From Promicromonospora citrea (GTDB lineage: Bacteria > Actinomycetota > Actinomycetes > Actinomycetales > Cellulomonadaceae): a DNA stretch of 47,326 bases. The stretch lies in assembly GCF_013004695.1 (NCBI RefSeq), contig NZ_JABEMG010000022.1:1-47326 (forward strand), in the 5' to 3' direction. Positions within the stretch are counted from its first letter, which is position 1. Each line of letters begins with the position of its first letter. The position numbers and the translations under genes were made by a program. The notes below the pieces were generated by a model. That model was not told the DNA's origin. It did not search any database and saw nothing but the letters and a program-made list of their open reading frames with translations. Below are positions 34,393 through 41,661 of this stretch, in pieces.

Positions 34393-34408
34393 TGTGACAG
34401 GCGTCATG
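34393..34408. promoter_or_regulatory. Possible Crp-type site upstream of thioredoxin-like gene
   Basis: TGTGACAGGCGTCATG matches TGTGA-N6-TCACA at eight of ten defined positions. It is centred about 68 bp before the predicted transcription start at 34468, in the common activator range. Suggestive only. Confidence 0.3.
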
Positions 34409-34432
34409 TCCGTCCTTATCGCGGACACCGGG

Positions 34433-34461
34433 TTGTCGGGAGGGGCGACACAAGGCATCGT
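34433..34461 (+). promoter_or_regulatory. Promoter of thioredoxin-like/DUF4395 operon
   Basis: -35 TTGTCG (34433-34438), 17-bp spacer, -10 CATCGT (34456-34461), then seven bases to the ATG at 34469. Predicts a leaderless transcript and helps pick the start codon. Confidence 0.55.
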
Positions 34462-34468
34462 GAGCAGA

Positions 34469-34915
34469 ATGCTGGGACAGGTGATTGCGCTGGTCGTGCT
34501 CGTGCTGGGCACCGCGGCGCTCGGAGTGTGGTGGTCGGCACGCCAGGGTGCCGTGCGCGCACCGCGGGAGACCCCGGCCGGGATCGACTGGGCGTCGGCG
34601 GGGATCGCGCTGGCCGAGCGGGTGACGTTCGTGCAGTTCTCTGCCGAGGTGTGCGCCGCGTGTCGCTCGACGTCGCGCGTGCTCGGGGGGCTCACCGGCG
34701 GGGCGGCCGGCGTCGGTCACCGCGAGGTGCTCGTCGACGACCACCTCGACCTCGTGCGGTCGCTCGGCGTGCTGCGCACGCCCACCGTGCTCGTGGTCGA
34801 CGGCGGCGGTCGTGAGGTGGCGCGCATGAGCGGCGTCGTCTCCGACTCGCAGGCGCGCCAGGCGCTCAACCGGGTCCCCGCAGCGACCGGAGCCGAGGGG
34901 GAGGCACAGCGATGA
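34469..34915 (+). CDS. Membrane-anchored thioredoxin-like protein
   Basis: 148 residues. One N-terminal membrane helix (residues ~3-22), then a thioredoxin fold with the active site C62-A-A-C65 in FVQFSAEVCAACRSTSR and a cis-proline segment LRTPTVLVVDGGGREVARMSG. The fold would sit outside the membrane or at its face, suited to reducing or oxidising cell-envelope disulfides. The ATG at 34469 is chosen from the promoter spacing; the reading frame extends further upstream but without a start signal. The stop overlaps the DUF4395 gene (ATGA). The two proteins probably form an electron relay (inference). Confidence 0.85.
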   Translation: MLGQVIALVVLVLGTAALGVWWSARQGAVRAPRETPAGIDWASAGIALAERVTFVQFSAEVCAACRSTSRVLGGLTGGAAGVGHREVLVDDHLDLVRSLGVLRTPTVLVVDGGGREVARMSGVVSDSQARQALNRVPAATGAEGEAQR

Positions 34916-35349
34916 GCACAGGGATGATCGACCCGCGAGGGCCGCGGGTGGGGGCGAGCATCACCTCGGTGCTGCTCGCCGTCGTGGTCCTGCTGGGCCA
35001 GAGCACGGCGGGGCTCGTGCTCCTGACCTTCATGATGCTGAGCTTCCTGCTCGGCACCCTGCGGGGTGCCGAGGGCACGTGGCAGGGCTGGGTGTTCAAG
35101 ACGTTCGTGCGCCCGCGCCTCGGCCCGCCCGCCGAGATGGAGGACCGGCGCCCGCCGCGCTTCGCGCAGGGCATCGGCCTGCTCGTCACCGCCGTCGGCG
35201 TGGTGCTCGGGGCGTTCGGCATCCTCTCCGCCGTGCCGATCGCCGCGGGCGTGGCGTTCGTGGCCGCCGCCCTGAACGCCGTCTTCGGCCTGTGCCTCGG
35301 GTGCGAGCTGTACCTGCTGCTGCGCCGGTCGGGGCTGGTCCGGGCCTGA
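34912..35349 (+). CDS. DUF4395 membrane protein
   Basis: 145 residues with about four hydrophobic segments. DUF4395 proteins are small actinobacterial membrane proteins often coded next to a thioredoxin or sulfurtransferase. A conserved-looking C-L-G-C pair sits in the last helix (FGLCLGCELYLLL), suited to thiol-disulfide exchange with the neighbouring thioredoxin-like protein. It overlaps that gene by four bases. It then converges, four bases away, on the DsrE-family gene. Function of the family is not established. Confidence 0.85.
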   Translation: MSTGMIDPRGPRVGASITSVLLAVVVLLGQSTAGLVLLTFMMLSFLLGTLRGAEGTWQGWVFKTFVRPRLGPPAEMEDRRPPRFAQGIGLLVTAVGVVLGAFGILSAVPIAAGVAFVAAALNAVFGLCLGCELYLLLRRSGLVRA

Positions 35350-35353
35350 CCCC

Positions 35354-35713
35354 TCAGTAGACGAGCGCCTGCGCCCCGTCGCGCAGGACCTCCTCCGCGA
35401 ACAGCGCCGCGCCCGCGACGCGGAGGCCGGGCAGCACGTCCGCCTCGGTGATCCCGCGGCGCGCCGCGCACTGCGTGCACAGCGTCACCGTGCCCGCGGC
35501 GAGGACGACGTCGAGCAGATCGGCCAGCGGCGTCGCGTGCTCGAGGGCGAGGTCGGCCGCACGGCCCGGCAGGGCGAACCACGCCGACTCGCCGGTGAGC
35601 CACAGGCTCACCTCCGCGCCGGCCGCGACGGCCGCCGCCGCGACGGTGAACGCCTGGTTGGTGGCCTCGGGCCGCTCGAGCCCCGCAGTGGTCTTGATCA
35701 CGAGCTGTCGCAT
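35354..35713 (-). CDS. DsrE/DsrF-like family protein
   Basis: 119 residues with the DsrE/F/TusD-like alpha/beta fold: LVIKTTAGLERPEATNQAF (first strand and loop), AAGAEVSLWLTGESAWFAL, and a C-T-Q-C pair in AGTVTLCTQCAARRGI, with the cysteine equivalent to sulfur-carrier Cys residues. DsrE-type proteins pass sulfane sulfur to partners; free-standing homologues are often of unknown role. The ATG at 35713 has TACAGT seven bases upstream (leaderless). It shares its promoter region with the divergent small membrane gene at 35765. Confidence 0.85.
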   Translation of the reverse strand: MRQLVIKTTAGLERPEATNQAFTVAAAAVAAGAEVSLWLTGESAWFALPGRAADLALEHATPLADLLDVVLAAGTVTLCTQCAARRGITEADVLPGLRVAGAALFAEEVLRDGAQALVY

Positions 35714-35720
35714 GCCGCCG

Positions 35721-35726
35721 ACTGTA
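35721..35726 (-). promoter_or_regulatory. -10 element (TACAGT) for leaderless dsrE-like gene
   Basis: TACAGT on the minus strand, seven bases before the ATG at 35713. Confidence 0.5.
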
Positions 35727-35751
35727 TGCCGTGCGCTCCGGGCCTGGCCGT

Positions 35752-35757
35752 TAGGAT
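35752..35757 (+). promoter_or_regulatory. -10 element (TAGGAT) for small membrane gene
   Basis: TAGGAT seven bases before the ATG at 35765; leaderless arrangement, divergent from the dsrE-like promoter only 26 bp away. Confidence 0.5.
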
Positions 35758-35764
35758 CGTGACC

Positions 35765-35878
35765 ATGTCGATCCATGCCCTCGAGATCATCTTCACCGGC
35801 CTCATCGTCGTGGTCGCCGCTGCGGTGGCCTGGTTCGCCGGCTACGTCGTCTACAAGCTGTACACCGGTCAGCGCTGA
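35765..35878 (+). CDS. Tiny single-span membrane protein (37 aa)
   Basis: 37 residues beginning MSIHALEIIFTGLIVVVAAA, with one long membrane helix (residues ~6-30) and a basic end KLYTGQR. It has its own leaderless promoter and its stop shares a base with the start of the nitrobindin-like gene (TGATG), so it leads that operon. It is short but well supported by the promoter and coupling. No family recognised. It may be a regulator or subunit that tethers the next gene's product to the membrane (inference). Confidence 0.72.
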   Translation: MSIHALEIIFTGLIVVVAAAVAWFAGYVVYKLYTGQR

Positions 35879-36492
35879 TGACGTTCACCTTCCCCGAAGG
35901 CCTCTCGCCCGAGGTCTACCCGCTGGCCTGGCTCGTCGGCCGGTGGCGCGGCGAGGGCGTGATCGAGTACCCGACCATCGGCAGGAAGACGTTCGTCCAG
36001 GACCTCGTCTTCGACCACGACGGCGGTCCGTACCTGCGCTTCGAGTCCACGCTGCGCGTGCTCGACGGCGCGGTGCCGGACGCGCCGCCCGCCGACGGCG
36101 AGTGGCCCGCGCCCGTGCCGGACCCGACCGACGGCGGGTCGGCGGCGCCGGGGACCGGCGAGGTCGGCGAGGCGGGCACCGTGTGGTCCACCGAGACCGG
36201 CTACTGGCGCGTCTCCACCGACCGGCCCGAGGGCCTGGAGGACGACAAGCACGCCCTCGAGGTGCTCGTGGCCGACGCGTCCGGGCGGATCACCGTCTAC
36301 GTGGGCGCGGCGGGCAACGGACGCATCGACCTGGCGTCCGACGCGATCGCACGCACGTCGACGTCGTCGGAGGTCCGCGCCTCCAAGCGGCTGTACGGCC
36401 TGGTCCAGGGCCGGCTGCTCTGGGTCGAGGAGCTCGCGGCGTTCGGCGAGCCGCTGCGCTCGTACGCGTCGGCTGAGCTGGACCGTCAGTAA
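35878..36492 (+). CDS. Nitrobindin-like (FABP family, DUF1794) protein
   Basis: 204 residues. Ten-stranded beta-barrel family typified by the heme protein nitrobindin. The start PLAWLVGRWRGEGVIEYPTI carries the G-x-W-x-G-x-G motif. GRKTFVQDLVFDHDGGPYLRFES and the C-terminal RLYGLVQGRLLWVEELAAFG are also typical. A ~35-residue Pro/Ala/Gly-rich insertion follows the fourth strand. The C-terminal strand, where nitrobindin has the heme-binding His, reads LRSYASAEL with Tyr where I would place His. Binding of heme and conversion of peroxynitrite to nitrate are family functions that may not hold. It is the second gene after the 37-aa membrane protein. Confidence 0.82.
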   Translation: MTFTFPEGLSPEVYPLAWLVGRWRGEGVIEYPTIGRKTFVQDLVFDHDGGPYLRFESTLRVLDGAVPDAPPADGEWPAPVPDPTDGGSAAPGTGEVGEAGTVWSTETGYWRVSTDRPEGLEDDKHALEVLVADASGRITVYVGAAGNGRIDLASDAIARTSTSSEVRASKRLYGLVQGRLLWVEELAAFGEPLRSYASAELDRQ

Positions 36493-36496
36493 CGAA

Positions 36497-36521
36497 CGGG
36501 AATGTCCCGCGGGTCCGGGAC
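36497..36521. other. Two overlapping inverted repeats before ygfZ
   Basis: CGGGA-ATG-TCCCG (36497-36509) and GTCCCG-6 nt-CGGGAC (36504-36521) share one arm, so they are mutually exclusive hairpins or a composite operator in the 47-bp gap between the nitrobindin-like gene and ygfZ. Role unknown; a weak terminator is equally possible. Confidence 0.4.
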
Positions 36522-36539
36522 GCTGCACCTGAGGTGAGC

Positions 36540-37691
36540 ATGGACTACGAGAGCCCTTTGTTGCGCCGGCCCGGCGCCGTCGCCGCTGCCGGACCGGACG
36601 CCGGCGTCGCCTGGCACTACGGTGACCCGACGGCCGAGCAGCGCGCGCTGTCGCGCGGCGGTGCCGTGGTGGACCAGTCGCACCTCGGGGTCGTGCGCGT
36701 CGCGGGACCGGACCGGCTGAGCTGGCTGCACTCGATCACCTCGCAGCACCTCGAGCACCTCGCCCCCCGCACGAGCACCGAGCTGCTCGTGCTGTCGCCG
36801 CAGGGCCACGTCGAGCACGCGGCGGGCGTCGTGGACGACGGCGAGGCCACCTGGCTGATCACCGAGCGCGCGGCCGCGCCGGGGCTGGCGCAGTGGCTGG
36901 ACCGCATGAAGTTCACGCTGCGCGTCGAGATCACCGACGCGACCGACGAGTGGGCGGCGGTCGGCGAGCCCGTCGCGGCCGAGGGCGCCGAGGGCGAGCC
37001 GGTGACCTGGCACGACGCGTGGCCCACCGTCGCGCCGGGCGGCACCCGCTACGGCCCGGCCGAGGCGGACCACCCGGGCGCCGCCCGGCCCTGGCGCCTC
37101 GTGCTGGTGCCGCGCGCCGACCTCGAGGCCGAGGTCGCGGCGCGCGAGGCCGCCGGCTGGCCGCTGGTCGGCACCTGGGCGACCGAGGCGCTGCGGGTCG
37201 AGGCCTGGCGGCCGCGCCTGGCGCGCGAGGTCGACGGCCGCACCATCCCGCACGAGCTCGACTGGCTGCGCACCGCCGTCCACATCAACAAGGGCTGCTA
37301 CCGCGGCCAGGAGACCGTCGCGCGCGTGCACAACCTGGGCCGCCCGCCGCGGCGCCTCGTCATGCTGCACCTCGACGGCTCGCAGCACCTCCTGCCCGAG
37401 CCGGGCGCCGAGGTGCGGCTGCCCGCGCCCGACGGCGGGGCCGGCAAGACCGTCGGCACGCTCACCTCCGTGGGGCGCCACCACGAGCTCGGGCCGATCG
37501 GCCTGGCCGTCCTCAAGCGCAACGTGCCCGAGGAGGCGGGGCTGCTGGTCGCGGGCGACGTGTCCGGCCAGGTCATCGAGGTCACGGCCGCGCAGGAGGT
37601 CGTGGTCCCGGGCGACGGCGTCTCGGTGGACCGCCCGGACGGCCACGGCCCCCTGACGCCGGGGCTCCGCGGCCCGGCCAGCCTGATCTGA
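36540..37691 (+). CDS. ygfZ: YgfZ/GcvT-like folate-binding protein (Fe-S cluster maintenance)
   Basis: 383 residues with the GcvT-like folate-binding fold and the diagnostic K-G-C253-Y-x-G-Q-E motif (NKGCYRGQETVARVHNLG). YgfZ uses folate and this Cys to help build or repair certain iron-sulfur enzymes, such as MiaB. N-terminal GGAVVDQSHLGVVRVAGPDR and LSWLHSITSQHLEHL match the aminomethyltransferase-like opening. The ATG at 36540 has GAGG five bases upstream; an in-frame GTG two codons earlier is possible. A ten-bp hairpin (37696-37724) follows the stop. Confidence 0.92.
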   Translation: MDYESPLLRRPGAVAAAGPDAGVAWHYGDPTAEQRALSRGGAVVDQSHLGVVRVAGPDRLSWLHSITSQHLEHLAPRTSTELLVLSPQGHVEHAAGVVDDGEATWLITERAAAPGLAQWLDRMKFTLRVEITDATDEWAAVGEPVAAEGAEGEPVTWHDAWPTVAPGGTRYGPAEADHPGAARPWRLVLVPRADLEAEVAAREAAGWPLVGTWATEALRVEAWRPRLAREVDGRTIPHELDWLRTAVHINKGCYRGQETVARVHNLGRPPRRLVMLHLDGSQHLLPEPGAEVRLPAPDGGAGKTVGTLTSVGRHHELGPIGLAVLKRNVPEEAGLLVAGDVSGQVIEVTAAQEVVVPGDGVSVDRPDGHGPLTPGLRGPASLI

Positions 37692-37695
37692 CCTT

Positions 37696-37724
37696 CCCGC
37701 CCGGCACCCGACGAGCCGGGCGGG
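37696..37724 (+). terminator. GC-rich hairpin after ygfZ
   Basis: Perfect ten-bp stem CCCGCCCGGC/GCCGGGCGGG with a nine-base loop, starting five bases after the stop. No U-tract follows. Confidence 0.65.
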
Positions 37725-37731
37725 GGGATGG

Positions 37732-37737
37732 GAAGAT
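37732..37737 (+). promoter_or_regulatory. -10-like element (GAAGAT) for FUSC gene
   Basis: GAAGAT six bases before the GTG at 37744; leaderless spacing, weaker match. Confidence 0.35.
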
Positions 37738-37743
37738 GCCTGC

Positions 37744-38859
37744 GTGAGCACCCTGCCCGGCGCGGCCGACGAGATGTGGCACAAGGCCCGGCGCACGCTC
37801 ATGCTCCGCACCCGGCTCCGGCAGGGCTGGATCCGCGCCCGCGCGAGCCTCATCCCCATCGCGCAGGCGTCGCTCGCCGCGGGGGTCGCCTACCTGGTCG
37901 CGCGGTTCGTGCTCGGGCACGAGCAGCCGTTCTTCGCGCCGGTCGCCGCATGGGTGCTGCTGGGCTTCACGGCTCAGCGCAACGTCCGCAGGGTCTCCGA
38001 GATGGCGGTCGGCGTGGCGGTCGGCGTCGCGATCGGCGACCTCATCGTGCACCTCATCGGCTCCGGCTGGTGGCAGCTCAGCCTCGTCCTGTTCATCTCC
38101 GCGGTCGCCGCGCGGTTCATCGACCGGGGCGCCCTGCTGGTCACCCAGGCCGGTGTGCAGGCCATCATCGTCGTGGGTCTGCCGTCCGTGTCGGGCGGGC
38201 CGCTCGGGCGGTGGACCGACGCCCTGACCGGCGGCGCCGTCGCGCTGCTCGTCGCGCTGCTGACGCCCGGTGACACGCGGCGTCGTCCCCGGGCGCTCGC
38301 GGAGCAGTCGGTGACCGAGCTGGCCGAGGTGCTCGAGACGCTCGCCCACGGCCTGCGCGAGCGCGACAGGAACGACGTCGGCGCGGCCCTCGTGCGCGGC
38401 CGCGCGTCCGAGCCCGTGCTCGCCGAGTGGCAGGAGGCCGCCCGGACGGCGCGCGAGCTGGCGCAGATCTCGGTCGGCCGCGTCCACCGGCCCGAGCTGG
38501 CGCGGCTCGAGGAGCAGGCCGTGCTCGTCGACCGGACGATGCGGACGATCCGCGTGCTGGCCCGCCGCGTGCTGCCCGTGGTCGAGAACGGGCACGACGT
38601 CACGCCCGTGGCGGACCTCGTCGACGGCTTCGCGGCGGGCGTGCGGGAGCTGGCGTCCGCCGTCGGCACGGGCGGGGACGGCGCGCGCAGCCGCGAGGTG
38701 CTGTCCGCCGTCGCGGCGCGGATCGACCCCCGCACCGTGGGGGAGGGCGACTGGCAGGTGCAGTCGCTCGTGATGCTGCTGCGCTCGCCGGTGGTCGACA
38801 CCCTGGAGGCCGCCGGCGCGACGCCGGAGGAGGCCCGCGGAGCCCTGCCCGAGCTCTGA
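37744..38859 (+). CDS. FUSC family membrane protein (aromatic acid exporter-like)
   Basis: 371 residues. Membrane half with about six helices (IPIAQASLAAGVAYLVARFVLG, APVAAWVLLGFTAQRNVRR, VAVGVAIGDLIVHLIGSGWW and following), then a soluble, mostly helical C-terminal half of about 190 residues. The FxAPVAAWVLLG and QRNVRRVSEMAVGV blocks are typical of the fusaric acid resistance/aromatic acid exporter (FUSC) superfamily. Export of aromatic or other organic acids is the family's presumed role; the substrate here is unknown. GTG start with leaderless spacing; no ribosome binding site. Confidence 0.85.
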   Translation: MSTLPGAADEMWHKARRTLMLRTRLRQGWIRARASLIPIAQASLAAGVAYLVARFVLGHEQPFFAPVAAWVLLGFTAQRNVRRVSEMAVGVAVGVAIGDLIVHLIGSGWWQLSLVLFISAVAARFIDRGALLVTQAGVQAIIVVGLPSVSGGPLGRWTDALTGGAVALLVALLTPGDTRRRPRALAEQSVTELAEVLETLAHGLRERDRNDVGAALVRGRASEPVLAEWQEAARTARELAQISVGRVHRPELARLEEQAVLVDRTMRTIRVLARRVLPVVENGHDVTPVADLVDGFAAGVRELASAVGTGGDGARSREVLSAVAARIDPRTVGEGDWQVQSLVMLLRSPVVDTLEAAGATPEEARGALPEL

Positions 38860-38903
38860 GCTCGCCCTGCTGTCGGCGGTGCGCGGGACCGAGCACCAGA
38901 ACC

Positions 38904-38938
38904 AGACCGTTGTGGTCTAGTAGTTGATCAGATACAGT
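38904..38938 (+). promoter_or_regulatory. padR promoter with overlapping dyad
   Basis: -35 TTGTGG (38910-38915), 17-bp spacer, -10 TACAGT (38933-38938), seven bases to the GTG at 38946. The dyad AGACC-GTTGT-GGTCT (38904-38918) covers the -35 and is a good candidate operator for the PadR protein. Confidence 0.6.
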
Positions 38939-38945
38939 ACCTGTC

Positions 38946-39320
38946 GTGATGCAGCCAGCGAGCGACCTGACGGGCGGCAAGGCCGACGCCTTCGCCGCCG
39001 ACCTGCTGCGCGGGCACACCGACACGATCGTGCTCGGGGTGCTGCGTGCGCGGGACCGGTACGGGTTCGAGATCTACAAGGCGATCCGCGACGCGACCGG
39101 CGGTGACTACGAGATCAAGGAGGCCACGCTCTACGCGGCCTACCGGCGGCTCGTGAAGGACGGCCTGGTCGAGGCCTACTGGGGCGACGAGTCCCAGGGC
39201 GGACGCCGCAAGTACTACCGCATCACCGACGCCGGCCGGGCCGTGTACCGGCGCAACGTGGACGCGTGGGTGGCCACGCGGAGCACCATCGACTCCCTCC
39301 TCGACCTGAAGGGCTCCTGA
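38946..39320 (+). CDS. PadR-family transcriptional regulator
   Basis: 124 residues. The winged helix is typical of PadR: LRGHTDTIVLGVLRARDRYGFEIYKAI, IKEATLYAAYRRLVKDGLVEAYW, and the wing GGRRKYYRITDAGRAVYRRN. It lacks the long C-terminal dimerisation helix of large PadR proteins, placing it in the short PadR-s2 type. The GTG start agrees with the leaderless promoter; the ATG in the next codon is an alternative. The stop shares a base with the membrane-protein gene (TGATG), the standard PadR plus partner layout. It probably represses this operon. Confidence 0.92.
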   Translation: MMQPASDLTGGKADAFAADLLRGHTDTIVLGVLRARDRYGFEIYKAIRDATGGDYEIKEATLYAAYRRLVKDGLVEAYWGDESQGGRRKYYRITDAGRAVYRRNVDAWVATRSTIDSLLDLKGS

Positions 39321-40279
39321 TGACGAACATCTCGGTGCACCGGCTGCTCGACGACGCCTTCGCGGGCATCGCCGTCACACCCGACGTGCAGGACCTCAAG
39401 GAGGAGATCCGCGCGAACCTCCTCGACCGCGTGGCCGAGCTGACCGCGCAGGGCGTCGGCGCCGACGACGCCGCACGGCGCGCCGTCGACGAGCTCGGCG
39501 ACGTCCGGGCGCTCGTCGCGGAGGCGACGGCGGACGACGGTGCCCGGTCGCCCGCCGCGCCGGGTCCTGCGGTGGTGGACGCGGCCGCGGCGGCCGCACG
39601 TCAGCGGGTGCCGGTGCGGCCGCGCTACGTCGTGGGCGTGATCGTCGCGTCCGTCGTGATCCTCCTGGCGTTCGTCCCGCTGATCTGGATCCTGTCCCTG
39701 ACGGCGGAGCGCGCCGAGGCGGGCTGGGTGCCCCTGGCGCTCGCCGCCCCGTACCTCGCCGGGCTCGGGGTCGGGTGGATCGTCGCCGCCTCCCTGCGCC
39801 GGGAGACCGCTGCGCACTACGCGATGCCGTGGCGCCGCGCCGCCGCGTACGGGTGCGCGACGGCGCTCCTGGCCGCCGGCGCGGCTGGCGGGACCGTGAG
39901 CGCCGTGCTGTTCGCCCGGCCCAGCGCGGCCTTCCAGCTCGGGCTCCCTCTCGTCGTCGCCGGCGGCGCCTGGCTCGCCTACCTGCTCGCCACCCAGACG
40001 AACCGTCGCAAGCCGTGGGTGCTGGAGCTGGAGCGGGAGCACGCCCAGGTGGGCAACCGGTTCGAGCACGACCCCGTGGCCGCCGCCCGGTTCGGCATCT
40101 ACACCGTCGTCGTCTGGGGCGTCACGGCCGCCGTCTTCCTCGCCGTCGGGTTCACGGCGGGCTGGCTCTGGGCGCTGACGGCGGTCCTGCTCGGCTTCGC
40201 CGCCCAGATGCTGCTGCTGGCGCGCATGCTGTTCGGAGGCGAGGGCCGGTCAGCGCACCGTGTCCGACCCGTGCCGTAG
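39320..40279 (+). CDS. Membrane protein with N-terminal permease-prefix (DUF1700-like) domain
   Basis: 319 residues. An N-terminal helical cytoplasmic domain of ~70 residues (VQDLKEEIRANLLDRVAELTAQ, DDAARRAVDELGDVRALV) resembles the permease-prefix/DUF1700 domains that accompany PadR regulators. Then come about six membrane segments from residue ~113, separated by a loop with a Lys/Arg/Glu-rich stretch (NRRKPWVLELEREHAQVGNRF). It overlaps the padR stop by one base. The pair likely forms a regulator/effector unit controlling envelope functions, but the activity is unknown. Confidence 0.82.
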   Translation: MTNISVHRLLDDAFAGIAVTPDVQDLKEEIRANLLDRVAELTAQGVGADDAARRAVDELGDVRALVAEATADDGARSPAAPGPAVVDAAAAAARQRVPVRPRYVVGVIVASVVILLAFVPLIWILSLTAERAEAGWVPLALAAPYLAGLGVGWIVAASLRRETAAHYAMPWRRAAAYGCATALLAAGAAGGTVSAVLFARPSAAFQLGLPLVVAGGAWLAYLLATQTNRRKPWVLELEREHAQVGNRFEHDPVAAARFGIYTVVVWGVTAAVFLAVGFTAGWLWALTAVLLGFAAQMLLLARMLFGGEGRSAHRVRPVP

Positions 40280-40282
40280 GCT
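40277..40282 (+). promoter_or_regulatory. -10 element (TAGGCT) for leaderless DUF2516 gene
   Basis: TAGGCT six bases before the GTG at 40289. It overlaps the stop of the upstream gene, so promoter and coding end share bases. Confidence 0.5.
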
Positions 40283-40288
40283 CGCGCC

Positions 40289-40624
40289 GTGGGAATCTTG
40301 CAGTGGTTCGTCATGGCCGCGCTCGCGCTCGTGGTCTTCGTCGTGCAGGTCGTCGCGCTGGTCGACGCCGCACGCCGGCCCGACAGGGGCTACCGCGCTG
40401 AGGGCCGCGTGCCGAAGGCCGGCTGGCTCGCGATCCTCGGGGTCGCGGCGGCGCTCGGCTTCCTCGGTCTGCCGCAGGGCTGGCTCCAGGGCGGCTTCAT
40501 GTTCGGCTCGTTCCTCAACATCATCGCCGTCGCGCCGGCCATCATCTACTGGGTCAGCCTGCGCCCCCGCCTCCAGAGCTACGGCACCGGCCGCAAGCCC
40601 CGCGGCCCGCAGGGCGGATGGTGA
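40289..40624 (+). CDS. DUF2516 membrane protein
   Basis: 111 residues, three to four hydrophobic helices. The pattern WFVMAALALVVFVVQVVALVDAARRP and YRAEGRVPKAGWLAILGVA, then NIIAVAPAIIYWVSLRPRL, matches the actinobacterial DUF2516 family of unknown function. GTG start with leaderless spacing. Its stop overlaps the asparaginase start, so the two are transcribed together, followed by dtd. Confidence 0.86.
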   Translation: MGILQWFVMAALALVVFVVQVVALVDAARRPDRGYRAEGRVPKAGWLAILGVAAALGFLGLPQGWLQGGFMFGSFLNIIAVAPAIIYWVSLRPRLQSYGTGRKPRGPQGGW

Positions 40625-41661
40625 CCGCCGTCTCGGCCGGGGTGCTCGACGACGCCGCGCCGCTCGCCGAGGTCGTCCGCGGCGACCTCGTCGAGTCGGT
40701 GCACCTGGGCCACCTCGTCGTCCTCGACCCCACCGGCCGCCCCGTTCTGCAGGCGGGCAACCCGACCACGCCGGTCTGGCCGCGCTCGTCGCTCAAGCCC
40801 GTCCAGCTCCTCACCATGCTGCGCGCCGGCCTCGAGCTGCCCGACCGCCTCCTGGCGCTCGCGGCCGCGAGCCACAACGGCGAGCGGACGCACCTCGAGG
40901 GCGTGCTGCAGATCCTGTCGTCCGTGGGCCTCGGGGTCGACGCCCTGCGCAACACCCCTGACCTGCCGCTGTACCCGCCTGCCGCGCTCGAGTGGCACAC
41001 GGCGCCGCTGGCCGGCGGCCCCGGCCCGGCGTCGCTCACGCAGAACTGCTCGGGCAAGCACGCCGCGATGCTCGCGACCTGTCGCGCGCAGGGCTGGGAC
41101 CTGGAGACCTACCTGTCGCCCGAGCACCCGCTGCAGCGCGCGGTCCGCAGCACCGTCCTGGAGCTGACCGGCGACGCCGAGGTGGTCATGCACACGACCG
41201 TCGACGGCTGCGGCGCGCCGCTGTTCTCGACCACGCTGCTCGGCCTCGCACGTGCCTTCTCGACGCTGGCCGCGGCGCCGACGGTCGACGTGCGCTCGCA
41301 CGAGGCGCGCGTGGCCCGCGCGGTGTCCGCGCACCCCGAGATGGTCGGTGGCACGGGCCGCGACGTGACCCTCGCGATGCAGGCCGTGCCGGGGCTCGTC
41401 GCGAAGGACGGCGCCGAGGGCGTGTACGCCGCCGGGCTGCCCGACGGCTCGGCCCTCGCGTTCAAGGTGCTCGACGGCTCGGCCCGCGCACGCCCCGCGA
41501 TCCTCGCGGCGGCCCTGCGCGCGGCGGGTGCGGCGGGGCTGCCCGGCGTCTACCCGGGCGGGCTCGACGCGCTCGGCCGGGTGCCGGTGCTCGGCGGCGG
41601 CCGTCCGGTCGGCGACGTGCGCGCGGTCTTCGCCGACGCGTACGGCGGGGCGCGCCGGTGA
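40618..41661 (+). CDS. Asparaginase (PF06089 family)
   Basis: 347 residues from ATG 40618 (or 346 from GTG 40621, which gives the neater GTGA overlap with the DUF2516 stop and better ribosome-binding-site spacing). Belongs to the thermolabile L-asparaginase family found mainly in actinobacteria and rhizobia, unrelated to E. coli AnsA. Conserved blocks are [18 protein letters not shown] (Ser and Lys of the active site), [30 protein letters not shown] and [15 protein letters not shown]. Hydrolyses asparagine to aspartate and ammonia. The stop overlaps the GTG of dtd. Confidence 0.9.
   Translation: MVTAVSAGVLDDAAPLAEVVRGDLVESVHLGHLVVLDPTGRPVLQAGNPTTPVWPRSSLKPVQLLTMLRAGLELPDRLLALAAASHNGERTHLEGVLQILSSVGLGVDALRNTPDLPLYPPAALEWHTAPLAGGPGPASLTQNCSGKHAAMLATCRAQGWDLETYLSPEHPLQRAVRSTVLELTGDAEVVMHTTVDGCGAPLFSTTLLGLARAFSTLAAAPTVDVRSHEARVARAVSAHPEMVGGTGRDVTLAMQAVPGLVAKDGAEGVYAAGLPDGSALAFKVLDGSARARPAILAAALRAAGAAGLPGVYPGGLDALGRVPVLGGGRPVGDVRAVFADAYGGARR

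Noticed and set aside
34268-34468. Longer N-terminus for the thioredoxin-like protein
   Set aside because: The frame is open but has no start signal or homology-like sequence; the promoter and hydrophobic anchor point to ATG 34469.
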